Source: Streptosporangium roseum DSM 43021 (GTDB taxonomy: Bacteria > Actinomycetota > Actinomycetes > Streptosporangiales > Streptosporangiaceae). From it: DNA of 64,000 nucleotides. Positions 36,137-45,296 of this stretch are shown here, in pieces. Every line of letters starts with the position of its first letter. Within the stretch, counting starts at the first letter, position 1. Below the pieces are notes generated by a model. The model was given only the letters and a program-made list of their open reading frames with translations. It did not search any database and was not told where the DNA came from. The stretch covers positions 1 through 64,000 of the forward strand of contig NC_013595.1 in the NCBI RefSeq assembly GCF_000024865.1, in the 5' to 3' direction. Position numbers and translations under genes: made by a program.

Positions 36137-37368
36137 CCACCCAGGCCTCGCTCGAACGCGCGCGCGGCCTGCTCGACCTGCGCCGCCCGGCGGAGGCGGC
36201 GCGGGAGCTGCGCGGTGCGATCGCCCAGGATCCGCAGCACCCCACCGCCCACGCCCTGCTCGCCGTCGCCCTGATCGAGCGGGGCGAGGTGGCCGAGGCC
36301 GCCGCCGAGGCCGATGAGGCGGTACGGCTGGCGCCGGACTTCTGGTTCACGCACTACACGGCCGGGCAGGTGTACCACCGCGCCCGCCGGCCCGACCGGG
36401 CGCTGCCGGCCATCGAGGCCTCGCTGGCGCTGTCCCCCGAGTACGCGCCCACCTGGGAGCTGCTGGCCCGGGTGCGCGTGCAGGGCGAGCAGTGGGCCGA
36501 GGCCGCGCAGGCGGCGCGTCAGGGGCTGCGCATCGATCCGCAGGACTCCGACCTGGTGAGCCTCCTGGCAGTGTCCCTGGTCATGCTCGGCGACGCGGCG
36601 GAGGCGAGGCCGGCCGCGGCGCAGGCCGTACGCCTGAACCCGGAAAGCGCCACCGCGCACCTGGTGTACGGCCGTGCGGAGCTGGCCTTCGGCGACCCCG
36701 GGCGGGCGGCGGAGGCCTTCCGCGAAGTGCTGCGACTCGACCCCGGCTTCGACCACGCCAGGGATCTGCTGGTCCTGGCGCTCAAACGCCGCAACCCCCT
36801 CTACCGTGTGCTGACCCGCCTGCGCGGCAGGTTCCGCGGCGGCTGGCGCCTGGTGCTGCTGCTGCCCATGATGCCGCCGCTCGTCGCGGTGTTCGTCCTC
36901 ATCGCGGTTCTGCACTGGGCGGCGTGGGTCGCCGAGTCGTGGGCGACGCTGCGCCTGCACCGCGGCCGGGCCACCCGGCTGCTGCTGGAGGGCGCGCAGG
37001 CACGCGTGGCGGCGCTCTGCTGCGTGCTTCCGGTGGCGGGCGCGGCGCTGCTGGCGTCAGGCGCGGTGTCCGGGCTGACCGCGGTGGGTACGGCCGGCGC
37101 CGCGGTCATGGCGCTGGTCACCCCCGTCCAGGAGGCGGCGAACACCGGCTCCCGGCGCGGACGGTCCGTGCTGTACGGCTGGGCGGCCCTGCTGACCCTC
37201 GCCATCGTCGCCTCGCTGGTCCTGGCCGCGTTGCCGGCCACCGCCGGGGCAGGGGCCACCGTCGCGCTGCTGAGCACCTACGCCGCGTTGGCCACGATCT
37301 GGGTGGCGACCGCCGTCCGCCGCGCGACAGGCCGAGGCACGCCTGACCGCGCCGGAGCCGGCCCGTGA
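36133..37368 (+). CDS. TPR protein with C-terminal membrane segments
   Basis: This 411-residue protein begins with about six TPR repeats (LERARGLLDLRRPAEAARELRGAI, DPQHPTAHALLAVALIERGE, and so on to residue 220). A basic stretch (KRRNPLYRVLTRLRGRFRGGWR) leads into four to five hydrophobic spans (LVLLLPMMPPLVAVFVLIAVL onward). GTG 36133 overlaps the stop of the TPR-AAA+ gene (GTGA). Both carry TPRs, so they probably form a complex at the membrane; a role in the neighbouring system is inference. Confidence 0.8.
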   Translation: MTTQASLERARGLLDLRRPAEAARELRGAIAQDPQHPTAHALLAVALIERGEVAEAAAEADEAVRLAPDFWFTHYTAGQVYHRARRPDRALPAIEASLALSPEYAPTWELLARVRVQGEQWAEAAQAARQGLRIDPQDSDLVSLLAVSLVMLGDAAEARPAAAQAVRLNPESATAHLVYGRAELAFGDPGRAAEAFREVLRLDPGFDHARDLLVLALKRRNPLYRVLTRLRGRFRGGWRLVLLLPMMPPLVAVFVLIAVLHWAAWVAESWATLRLHRGRATRLLLEGAQARVAALCCVLPVAGAALLASGAVSGLTAVGTAGAAVMALVTPVQEAANTGSRRGRSVLYGWAALLTLAIVASLVLAALPATAGAGATVALLSTYAALATIWVATAVRRATGRGTPDRAGAGP

Positions 37369-37444
37369 TGCCGAGGACGCCGGTCGCCCGCGGGGTGGCG
37401 ATGGAGCTCCCCGCGAAGTAGCCGCCTGATGTGACGTCGCCGTG

Positions 37445-38170
37445 CTAGCCGTCTGCCGTTCGCCTCGCGGCACAGGCCTGACGCCACTGCTCGGCCGCCT
37501 GGACCATGTGGTGACCGACGTGCTCGAAGAACTGGCCGATGTCCTGTAGCCGGGTGCCGGCGGGCGTGGTGGCGCCGAGGATCTCGGCTCCTTGGCGGGC
37601 GATGTCGGCCAGCATGGTGTTCTGGCGGGCGCCGGCCATCCAACCTCGGAACCAGGCGTCCGCGTCGATGACGTACCGGTCGCGCCGTCGGCGGGGGTCG
37701 CGTTCCCGCCGGATCAGCTCCTGCTGTTCAAGCTCGCCGACGGCCTTGGAGATGGACGCGGGGCTGACCTGGAGGCGCTGGACGAGCTCGGCGGCGGTCA
37801 GGCTGCCACTGTCGGTGACGTAGAGGCAGGTGAGGACTCGGGCGGTCATGCGCGGCAGGCCCGTGTTGATCATCATCGCGGTGAACTGTTCCTCCAGGCC
37901 GTGGACCGCTTCGAGGTCGCGCCCGTGTGCGTCGCCGGTGGCCGGTGGCGCCGGGGACGGGGACGGCTTGCGCCGACGAGCACGGCCCTCGGTCGCCTGG
38001 TGTGCCCGGTCGGCCTGGTAGCCGGCGGCTCCACCGTTGCGGGTCACCTCCCGGGTGACGGTCGAGATCGGTCGGTCCAGGCGGCCGGCGATCTCGGTGT
38101 AGGTGAGTCCTTCGGCCAGTCCCTCGGCGATCTGCCGGCGGTCCTGATGGGTCAGCCTGCCTCCGGGCAT
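37445..38170 (-). CDS. GbsR/MarR-like regulator with extra N-terminal HTH
   Basis: This 241-residue regulator starts with a short IS30/Hin-like helix-turn-helix (GRLTHQDRRQIAEGLAEGLTYTEIAGRLDRPISTVTREV), then a Lys/Pro linker. A winged-helix MarR/GbsR domain follows (MTARVLTCLYVTDSGSLTAAELVQRLQVSPASISKAVGELEQQELIRRERD) with a helical C-terminus. The combination occurs in actinomycete GbsR-type regulators. ATG 38170 follows AGGAGG on the minus strand. It is divergent from the serine hydrolase at 38467, which it may control. Confidence 0.8.
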   Translation of the reverse strand: MPGGRLTHQDRRQIAEGLAEGLTYTEIAGRLDRPISTVTREVTRNGGAAGYQADRAHQATEGRARRRKPSPSPAPPATGDAHGRDLEAVHGLEEQFTAMMINTGLPRMTARVLTCLYVTDSGSLTAAELVQRLQVSPASISKAVGELEQQELIRRERDPRRRRDRYVIDADAWFRGWMAGARQNTMLADIARQGAEILGATTPAGTRLQDIGQFFEHVGHHMVQAAEQWRQACAARRTADG

Positions 38171-38466
38171 CGGTGTTGCCTCCTGTTGCTCCGGTCATGC
38201 TCCGGTCCGCTCGACGCGTCTGCGGGGTGGATGGACAGTATTGCGTTCGCATGCATCTCATTGCAAGTAGCGATGATCGCATATTGCATTCGATTACAGG
38301 CTCATTGCAAAAATTGGCGAATTTGCCCAGGAGAACTCGGAAAATCGCATCATTTGCGTTGACACTTCTGTGAAGGCAAATTAGCTTTTGTCAGGAACCG
38401 AACAAGTACTGTCGCGAGCGAGGCGATCGGTGTCGCGCTGGTTTCCCTCGCCTGAAAGGAATCGAC
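38171..38466. promoter_or_regulatory. AT-rich divergent promoter with repeated ATTGCA words
   Basis: This gap is much richer in A/T than the surroundings. CATTGCAA or TATTGCAT-type words recur near 38260, 38285 and 38302, candidate sites for the adjacent regulator. TTGACA at 38359-38364 with TTAGCT at 38381-38386 (16-bp spacing) is a plausible promoter for the serine hydrolase. Confidence 0.5.
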
Positions 38467-39645
38467 ATGACCACATCTCTCCCCGCCAAGGCAGGACTGC
38501 TCGTCGCCGCCGTGACGATGGCGGGAGCCGCCTTGGCGGCCCCCGCGGCGACCGCGTCGACCGCCTCCGGCCACGCCGGGGTGCAGCGCGCTCTTGACCA
38601 CGCCGTAGCCCGGAGCGGCGCTCCCGGCATCGTCGCCGAGGTCCGCGACGGCCGCGAGAGATGGTTCGGCTCGGCGGGCGCGGCCGATACCGAAACCGGC
38701 CGCAAGCGCCGGCCGCACGAGCGGTTCCGGATCGGGAGCGCCACCAAGGCGTTCACCGCCACCGTGGTCCTGCAACTGGCGGCCGAACGCAAGCTGAGCC
38801 TGGAAGACACGGTGGAAGAATGGCTGCCCGGCCTGGTCAAGGGCAACGGCTACGACGGCAGCAAGATCACGATCCGGCAGTTGCTCAACCACAGCAGCGG
38901 AATCTTCAACTACGGCAACGACAAGGCGTTCTTCGCCACGGGACAGGGTGCCGCGTGGTTCGAGCACCGCTACGACGAATACACCCCCGAGCAGCTGGTG
39001 AAGATCGGCCTGGCCAACCCGCCCTACTTCGAGCCGGGCAAGGGGTTCGGGTACTCCAACACCAACTACTTCCTGGCCGCCATGATCGCCGAAAAGGCGA
39101 CCGGCAGGACGTATGGTGAGGAGCTCACCCGACGGATCCTCCGCCCGCTGGGGCTGACCGGGACATACCTGCCGGACGACGAGGCGAAGATTCGCGGGGC
39201 GCACCCCCGGCACTACTCCACGCTGTTCTCCCAGGACGCCAACCCCACGATCTACGACGCGACCGAGATGAAGCAGTCCTTCGCCTGGGCGGCCGGTGGC
39301 GTCGTCTCGACCACCGGGGATCTCGACAGGTTCTTCGGCGCGCTGCTGGGCGGACGCCTGCTGCCGTCCGCCCAGCAGCAGGAGATGTTCACCACCATCG
39401 CGACCGAGGGTGGCCCTCAGTGGATCCCCGGCACCCGGTACGGCCTCGGGGTCTTCGCCCAGAAGCTGTCGTGCGGCGTCACACTCTGGGGCAACGCCGG
39501 CGCGACCTACGGTTCGTGGGTGTACGCCATGGGGACCCGTGACGGCAAGCACATGGTCACCAGTCAGGTCAACGGCGACTGGAGCGGCCTCAGCGTCTTC
39601 GACGACGTGCTCGCGGCGGAGTTCTGCCCAGCCGAGTCCCGGTAG
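38467..39645 (+). CDS. secreted serine hydrolase (class C beta-lactamase fold)
   Basis: This 392-residue protein has a signal peptide (LVAAVTMAGAALAAPAATA). The serine beta-lactamase/DD-peptidase motifs are S91-A-T-K94 and Y196-S-N198. The third motif is probably the WGNAGATYG near residue 343, replacing HxG. It acts outside the membrane on D-amino acid peptides, esters or beta-lactams; the substrate cannot be told. ATG 38467 is preceded by AAAGGAA. It may be regulated by the divergent GbsR/MarR-like gene. Confidence 0.88.
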   Translation: MTTSLPAKAGLLVAAVTMAGAALAAPAATASTASGHAGVQRALDHAVARSGAPGIVAEVRDGRERWFGSAGAADTETGRKRRPHERFRIGSATKAFTATVVLQLAAERKLSLEDTVEEWLPGLVKGNGYDGSKITIRQLLNHSSGIFNYGNDKAFFATGQGAAWFEHRYDEYTPEQLVKIGLANPPYFEPGKGFGYSNTNYFLAAMIAEKATGRTYGEELTRRILRPLGLTGTYLPDDEAKIRGAHPRHYSTLFSQDANPTIYDATEMKQSFAWAAGGVVSTTGDLDRFFGALLGGRLLPSAQQQEMFTTIATEGGPQWIPGTRYGLGVFAQKLSCGVTLWGNAGATYGSWVYAMGTRDGKHMVTSQVNGDWSGLSVFDDVLAAEFCPAESR

Positions 39646-39787
39646 GCCGTCCCCGGCCGCGCACCCCGTCAGCCCCCGAACCTCCCCGCCGTCCCGGGCC
39701 GCTGAGGCATGTCCGCGGAACAGCGAATCGCCCGATCACGCATGAAGCAGTCGGTGCAGGCACCGATGTCCTCACCTGGAAGGAATC

Positions 39788-40996
39788 ATGGCCAAACCCC
39801 TCTCCGCCACGGCACCCACACATGTGACCACTCGATCGCTGGCACCGGATCTGGCGCGCGGCTTCATGCTGCTGCTGATCGCCCTGGCGCACGCGCCGGC
39901 GTTCGTCGGCGACTGGGACGCCGGGCCCGCCGCGCTCAACACCGCCGCGAAGTTCGTCAAGTCCCTGTTCGCCGACAACCAGGCCCGCAGCATGTTCGTG
40001 CTGCTGTTCGGCTACGGTCTCGGCCAGCTGGCCCATCGCCAGCACGCCCGGGGCGACGACTGGACCTCGGTCCGGAAACTGCTGCGGCGCAGGGCCTTCT
40101 GGCTGATCGTCATCGGCTTCGCGAACACGGTACTGCTCGTGCCGATCGACATCATCGCGGTGTACGGACTGACGCTGCTGGTGCTCGCACCGCTCGTGCG
40201 AGCGCGGGATTCGGTGCTGTGGTGGACGAGCATCCTGACGCTCATCCCCGCGACCCTCCTGCTGGCCTGGCAGAGCGTGGCCGCCCAGGCGGGCCCCGTC
40301 ACCATGGCGGAGTTCATGGAGCCCACCTTCGGCGCCCACCTCGTCGCGAGCATTCCCTCCTGGCCGGTGGAGACCGCCATCTCCACGATCATCGTGGTGC
40401 CGGGCATGCTGGTGGGAATCTGGGCCGCCAGGCGCCGGATCCTCGACGAGCCCGAGCGCCATGCGTCGTTGCTGCGCCGCATCACTGTGATCTTCATCGG
40501 GGTGTCCGTCATCGGCAGGCTTCCCGCCGCTCTGCTGGCGGCCGGCGCGTGGACGACCACCTCGGCCCCGATCGGCTGGACGATTGCCATCGCGCACGAC
40601 CTGACCGGATACGCGGGCGGCATCGGCATGGCCGCCGCCGCCGGACTCGTCGCGATCAGGGTACGGCGTGGCCGTCTGATCACGGCCCTGGCGGCGCTGG
40701 GGCAGCGCTCACTGACCTTCTACCTGCTCCAATCCGTGGTGTGGGTGGCGCTGTTCTACCCGTTCACCCTGGGCTTGCGGGACGACATGAGTTTCGCCGC
40801 CACTTTCGGAATCGCCATCGGACTCTGGGTGGCCTCTGTCCTGCTGGCCGAGTGGATGCGCCGCGCGGGCTACCGCGGCCCGGCGGAAGTGCTGTTGCGG
40901 CGACTGTCATACCGCCGCCCCGCTCCGGCCTCCGTTTCCGATGAACCCCACGGCAGCCCCGCCCGGCAAGGCGAGAACGCCGGACACCGGCTGTGA
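39788..40996 (+). CDS. DUF418 membrane protein
   Basis: This 402-residue integral membrane protein has about ten hydrophobic spans. It has the family start LAPDLARGFMLLLIALAHA and FVLLFGYGLGQLAHR, and the C-terminal DUF418 part ALGQRSLTFYLLQSVVWVALFYPF. Members resemble membrane acyltransferases, but none is characterised well. ATG 39788 is preceded by GGAAGGA. It follows the serine hydrolase by 140 bp and could be cotranscribed. Confidence 0.8.
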   Translation: MAKPLSATAPTHVTTRSLAPDLARGFMLLLIALAHAPAFVGDWDAGPAALNTAAKFVKSLFADNQARSMFVLLFGYGLGQLAHRQHARGDDWTSVRKLLRRRAFWLIVIGFANTVLLVPIDIIAVYGLTLLVLAPLVRARDSVLWWTSILTLIPATLLLAWQSVAAQAGPVTMAEFMEPTFGAHLVASIPSWPVETAISTIIVVPGMLVGIWAARRRILDEPERHASLLRRITVIFIGVSVIGRLPAALLAAGAWTTTSAPIGWTIAIAHDLTGYAGGIGMAAAAGLVAIRVRRGRLITALAALGQRSLTFYLLQSVVWVALFYPFTLGLRDDMSFAATFGIAIGLWVASVLLAEWMRRAGYRGPAEVLLRRLSYRRPAPASVSDEPHGSPARQGENAGHRL

Positions 40997-41244
40997 ACGG
41001 ATCAGCCGGCTGATCGCCTCGCAGGCGGCCGTGCCAGGTGAGAACGCGGACCTTCCCCGTCAGCGCCTGGCCGGTCCCTGCGACGGCCGGCGACCTCCTC
41101 GCGCCGGACGCCCAGCGGCCTGTCCACGCGTGCCAGGGGCACGCCGGCCGGGCCGCTCCAGCCTGTGCCGATGCCCCTGACCGTCACTGGATGTGATCGC
41201 CGGGGGTATGTCGGCTCCACGAGATCCGGCGTCGTGATGGCTGG

Positions 41245-41949
41245 TCAGCGCGCCTGTGGGCCGGTCGGCACGTGGCGGCCGGCCAGTTCGGCCTCAAGGC
41301 CGTCGAGGAGGGTCTGGAGGCCGAACCCGAAGGTCTGCTCAGGGGCGATGGCGTAGTCCACGGCCGCCGGTGTTTCGAGGCGGGCGCGCAGCCGGGGGAA
41401 CTGCATGGCCACTTCGCTCGCCTTGGCCATCGTGTCCTGGAACAGTGCTTCGGCATCCGCGCCGTCCCGGCTCAGCCGCCTGGTCAGGGAGACCGTCGCC
41501 GACACGCCGAGGACGTTGCCCAGCACGAATGTGAAGACGGTTGCCGCGGCGCGGTCGGCCTGCGTGCCGGCGAAGCCGGCCGTTTCGTAGACGGCGAGGT
41601 TGTGGTCGTCGTGGCGCGCCTTTCCCGGGCCGTAGAAGAGGTGGGAGCCGAAGGCCTGGACGAGCCATGGGTGCCGGCTGAACATCGCGTGCAGGCTGGT
41701 GGCCATCGCGGTGGCCGCGGTGCGCCAGTCGACCGTGTCGAGGTCGGGCAGCTCGACCTCGTCCCAGAGGCGGTCGCCGACGAGCAGGATCAGGTCGTCC
41801 TTGTTCTTGACGTGCCAGTAGACCGCCGTCGCGACGGTGCCGAGCCGCTTGCCCAGGCTGCGCATGTTCAGGCCGTCCAGGCCTTCGTCGTCGAGCAGCT
41901 CGATAGCGGTCTGAATGATCTGTTCCTTGGTCAACGTGTCGCGCGGCAT
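41245..41949 (-). CDS. TetR-family regulator
   Basis: This 234-residue regulator has the TetR HTH at its N-terminus (TKEQIIQTAIELLDDEGLDGLNMRSLGKRLGTVATAVYWHVKNKDDLILL) and a TetR C-terminal ligand domain (FSRHPWLVQAFG onward). I start at ATG 41949 (MPRDTLTKEQ); the frame extends 12 codons further without support. Three copies of a 16-18 bp operator lie just upstream and cover the start of the divergent gene at 42093. The upstream gap to DUF418 (40997-41244) shows nothing recognisable. Confidence 0.88.
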   Translation of the reverse strand: MPRDTLTKEQIIQTAIELLDDEGLDGLNMRSLGKRLGTVATAVYWHVKNKDDLILLVGDRLWDEVELPDLDTVDWRTAATAMATSLHAMFSRHPWLVQAFGSHLFYGPGKARHDDHNLAVYETAGFAGTQADRAAATVFTFVLGNVLGVSATVSLTRRLSRDGADAEALFQDTMAKASEVAMQFPRLRARLETPAAVDYAIAPEQTFGFGLQTLLDGLEAELAGRHVPTGPQAR

Positions 41950-41975
41950 GCGCCCACGATAGGTCACCCGACTCG

Positions 41976-42051
41976 ACTTGCACAAAGTTCAAGACAGCAC
42001 TTGCACTTAGTTCAATAAGCGGGTTACGGTTCTCTTGAACTTAGTGCAAGT
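41976..42051. promoter_or_regulatory. three TetR operator copies
   Basis: ACTTGCACAAAGTTCAAG (41976-41993), ACTTGCACTTAGTTCAA (41999-42015) and its inverse CTTGAACTTAGTGCAAGT (42034-42051) are related copies of one TTGCAC-N4-TTCAA site. They sit between the divergent TetR and membrane-protein genes, which makes autoregulation and control of 42093 very likely. Confidence 0.8.
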
Positions 42052-42092
42052 CGCTGTCGGCGCTGGAGAGCGCCCAACGGAGGAGACCGACC

Positions 42093-42611
42093 ATGAACGC
42101 TTTCACCGCCGCCATGCAGCTGCTCGTCGCCACCGCCTTCGTGAGCATCCCACTGGTGCGCCACCGCTACGGAAGCACCGCGATGGCCGCCGCCCAGGCC
42201 GAGCTGACGCGCCAGGGCGTGCGGACCACCGTCCTGGACGAGAACGGGATGCGGTTCGACGCCGGCGGCCACGAGACGTGGGCCCCGGTCTCGATCGCCG
42301 CGGTGATGGCGGCGGCAGCCGCGGCGAACCTGTTCGACGGCTCCTGGGCCGAGCCCCTGACCTGGATCTTCCAGACCATCGTGCTGCTCATCAACTGCGT
42401 GATCCTCTACAGCCAGCTGACCGCCACGAAGTCAGTGCAGGCCGCCTTCCAGCGCAAGGGCGACCCGATGCTGGCCCGCATCGACGTGCCGGCCCTGCTC
42501 AAGGCGGCCGAGGGCGGCTTCCCCTCCTGGACCTGGACCCTGCAGAACGTGCGCCATGCCGTGGTGTTCGGCACCTCGATCCTCGCCCTGGCGGCGACGG
42601 CCATTGCCTGA
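42093..42611 (+). CDS. small membrane protein under TetR control
   Basis: This 172-residue protein of no recognised family has hydrophobic spans near 5-22, 68-85, 90-112 and 150-170 and a polar region with KATKSVQAAFQRKGDP-like basic residues between them. ATG 42093 is preceded by GGAGGAG. The three TetR operators directly upstream suggest it is the regulator's main target. It could be an exporter component or stress membrane protein; nothing in the sequence decides this. Confidence 0.65.
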   Translation: MNAFTAAMQLLVATAFVSIPLVRHRYGSTAMAAAQAELTRQGVRTTVLDENGMRFDAGGHETWAPVSIAAVMAAAAAANLFDGSWAEPLTWIFQTIVLLINCVILYSQLTATKSVQAAFQRKGDPMLARIDVPALLKAAEGGFPSWTWTLQNVRHAVVFGTSILALAATAIA

Positions 42612-42799
42612 CGCACCAAGCCGCCCCCACGCCCCCCTCCGGCCGCACACCGCCGGGAAGGGGTGAGGGGGTTTCGCGTTGCGTCGGCTCCGTCTACCGG
42701 AGGCTCGACGAGGCACCACAGCAGCTTGAGCGCAAAATCACTGCCGGACCTGAGGGGCCACGGTGAACTGCGCGGTGCATTGCGATCATGTGCCGCCTT

Positions 42800-43360
42800 T
42801 TATCGGCGAGGTTTGAACCATTTGCGTGGGTAGCGGATCCGGAGACGGCCGTAGGCCAGCTCTCCGGTGACCCGGACGTGCAGCTTTCCCGGACGTGCGC
42901 GCCCCGGCACTGTGCAGATCACCTCGCCCCATTCGGTCTGCGCCCCGTCTGCGTTCGCGGTCGCGCCGGATGGCAGGACGATCGTGGCGGAGCCGTACCG
43001 AAGCTGGAGCTCGATCTCGATCTCCGGATAGTCGATGACGGTCCGGGACAGGTCGAGCACCACGCCTCCGTACTTCGATTCGATCCGCAGCACGCGCGGG
43101 ACCGACCATTCGCCCACTCGCCTGACACGCCCGCTCGTGGACTTCAGCTGAACTACATCCTCCATGCGATCGTCGGGCAGGCCGGCGACCGCCGGCATCA
43201 GATCGCCATCGGAGGTGGCGGTGAGAGCCCGCTCGAGCCGCTCGTCCAGCTCCTCGGGGGTGAGATGCCCCTCGGTGAACGCCCACTGAATTCGCTGGAC
43301 GATCCTGTCACGATCTCCATCGGAGACTCGTACCAGGTGTTTCGGCATGTCCCTTGGCAT
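42800..43360 (-). CDS. DUF1707 domain protein
   Basis: This 186-residue cytoplasmic protein has a DUF1707 domain at its N-terminus (LVRVSDGDRDRIVQRIQWAFTEGHLTPEELDERLERALTA), a short helical domain common in actinobacteria. A beta-rich C-terminal part (GGVVLDLSRTVIDYPEIEIELQLRYGSATIVLPSGA) resembles the cell-wall-active antibiotic response domain of LiaF-like proteins. I use ATG 43360, with GGAG 5 nt upstream on the minus strand; ATG 43348 is possible. The function is unknown. Confidence 0.75.
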   Translation of the reverse strand: MPRDMPKHLVRVSDGDRDRIVQRIQWAFTEGHLTPEELDERLERALTATSDGDLMPAVAGLPDDRMEDVVQLKSTSGRVRRVGEWSVPRVLRIESKYGGVVLDLSRTVIDYPEIEIELQLRYGSATIVLPSGATANADGAQTEWGEVICTVPGRARPGKLHVRVTGELAYGRLRIRYPRKWFKPRR

Positions 43361-43460
43361 AACTCTCCAGAGCCTGTCTGCTGGCTGCGTCGACGACGAT
43401 GAGGCATGGCCTGCCGGCACGACAGCATAGATCGTCCTGCTGGACGGGCCCAGGTGGCGG

Positions 43461-44264
43461 TCAGCGGCTGACGGCCTTCTTGTAGAGCCGCGTGGACAGA
43501 GGCACGAACACGGCCAGGAGCAGCGCCGACCACAGCAGCGACGCCACCACGGCGTGCCGGAGCGGCCATGCGTCGGGAACGGGAATGGCGGGATGGGTGT
43601 TGCCGAAGAGCTCGCGCACCGCCTGGATGATCGTGGAGACGGGGTTCCATTCGGCGACGGCCTTCAGCGGTCCAGGCAGTCGCGCACTGTCGACGAAGGC
43701 GTTGGACAGGAAGACCAGCGGCATCGACACGACAGTGGCGATGTTGTTGAAGACCTCGGGCGTGCGCAGGGCCAGCGCGACCGTCGCCGTCACCCAGGAG
43801 AACGCGTAGGCGAACAGCAGCAGCAGCAGGAAGCCCAGGACGGCTTCGTGCGGGGCCGAGTGGATCCGCCATCCGACGATCAGCCCCATCACCGACATCG
43901 CGACGACGCTGCTCACGTTCATCAGCACGTCGGCGACGGTCTGGCCGGTCAGCACCGCCGACGGCGCCATGGGCAGCGTGCGGAACCTGTCGAAGACGCC
44001 CTTCTGCAGGTCCAGGACCAGGGTGTAACCGGTGATCTGCCCGCTCATGATGACCGTCTGGACGAAGATCCCGGGGATCATGTACTCCTGATAGGACATG
44101 CCCGGTATATCGATCATGCTGCCGAAGACATAGGCGAACAGCAGCACGAACACGATCGGGAGAATGATCGCGCCGCCCAGCAGGTCGGGTGCTCGCTTGA
44201 TCTTGAGGGTGTTGCGCTTGGTGATCGTCATTCCATCGGCGATCGCCATCTGAAGAGCGTTCAT
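43461..44264 (-). CDS. ABC-2 type transporter permease (DrrB-like)
   Basis: This 267-residue integral membrane protein has six spans and is the permease of an exporter. It has GAIILPIVFVLLFAYVFGSM, the ABC-2 motif region YMIPGIFVQTVIMSGQ, and FDRFRTLPMAPSAVL. The ABC-2 family includes daunorubicin-resistance DrrB. Its ATG at 44264 overlaps the stop of the ATPase gene by 4 nt. The substrate is unknown; lipophilic drugs are typical for the family. Confidence 0.9.
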   Translation of the reverse strand: MNALQMAIADGMTITKRNTLKIKRAPDLLGGAIILPIVFVLLFAYVFGSMIDIPGMSYQEYMIPGIFVQTVIMSGQITGYTLVLDLQKGVFDRFRTLPMAPSAVLTGQTVADVLMNVSSVVAMSVMGLIVGWRIHSAPHEAVLGFLLLLLFAYAFSWVTATVALALRTPEVFNNIATVVSMPLVFLSNAFVDSARLPGPLKAVAEWNPVSTIIQAVRELFGNTHPAIPVPDAWPLRHAVVASLLWSALLLAVFVPLSTRLYKKAVSR

Positions 44265-45226
44265 CGGCTGTGCTCCTTCACGTTCTCGGCCGCCTCGTGT
44301 CCGGTGAGCGTCAGGAACACGTCGTCCAGCGTCGGCCGCCGCAGGCCGGCATCGCGCACGGTGACTCCTTCGGCCGCCAGCCTTGCCAGGGCGTTGGTGA
44401 GCGATGCGGCGCCGTTGTTCACCGGAACGGTCACCTGCAGTGCGGTGGTGTCGGCCTGCATCTCCCCGACGGCCAGGGGCGCCAGCAGCCGCCGGGCGGT
44501 CTCCAGGTCTGCCGGGTCCGTCACTGTCAGCGCGATCCGGTCGCCGCCGACCTGATCCTTGAGCTCGTCGGCCGTGCCGAGCGCGATGACGCGGCCATGG
44601 TCGACCACCGCGATCCGGTCGGCGAGCCGGTCGGCCTCCTCCATGTACTGGGTGGTGAGCAGCAGCGTCGTGCCGCCGGCGACGAGCTCGGAGATGACGT
44701 CCCACAGTCCCGCGCGCGCCCGGGGGTCCAGGCCGGTGGTGGGTTCGTCGAGGAACAGCACCGGCGGGTTGGCGACCAGTGCTCCGGCGAGGTCGAGCCG
44801 TCGCCGCATGCCGCCGGAGTAGCCCTGTACCGGGCGGTCCGCCGCCTGGGTCAGGTCGAAGCATTCCAGCAGTTCTCGCGCACGCTCTTTGCTGCGCTTG
44901 GTGCCCAGGTGATAGAGCCGTCCCACCATCTCCAGGTTCTCCGCGCCGGTGAGGTGGTCGTCGACGGCGGCGTACTGCCCGGATGCCCCGATGTGGGATC
45001 GCAGCCGCTGGGCGTCACCGACGACGTCGAATCCGGCGACCGTGGCATGGCCGGCGTCCGGCTTCAGCAGGGTCGTCAGGATCCGCACCGTCGTCGTCTT
45101 GCCGGCGCCGTTCGGCCCGAGCAGCCCGAACACCGTGCCCTCGGGGACCGACAGATCCATCCCGTCGAGGGCCATCACGTCGCCGTACTTCTTGACCAGG
45201 CCTTCGGCCACTACTGCGGGGGGCAT
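44261..45226 (-). CDS. ABC transporter ATP-binding protein (DrrA-like)
   Basis: This 321-residue ATPase has Walker A GPNGAGKTT near residues 37-45, the signature YSGGMRRRLDL, Walker B VLFLDEPTTGLD, and the DrrA-type C-terminal extension (GLRRPTLDDVFLTLTGH) that marks the daunorubicin-resistance subfamily. It works with the permease 43461-44264, with overlapping genes. A possible upstream control is the DUF4097 gene next door, which reads the same way 70 bp upstream. Confidence 0.92.
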   Translation of the reverse strand: MPPAVVAEGLVKKYGDVMALDGMDLSVPEGTVFGLLGPNGAGKTTTVRILTTLLKPDAGHATVAGFDVVGDAQRLRSHIGASGQYAAVDDHLTGAENLEMVGRLYHLGTKRSKERARELLECFDLTQAADRPVQGYSGGMRRRLDLAGALVANPPVLFLDEPTTGLDPRARAGLWDVISELVAGGTTLLLTTQYMEEADRLADRIAVVDHGRVIALGTADELKDQVGGDRIALTVTDPADLETARRLLAPLAVGEMQADTTALQVTVPVNNGAASLTNALARLAAEGVTVRDAGLRRPTLDDVFLTLTGHEAAENVKEHSR

Positions 45227-45296
45227 GAGCTCTCTCCTCTGATGGATTTCCGGTCGGCCCCGGGGGCCGTCGTGTGAGAAGCCGGCCGTGGGACGG

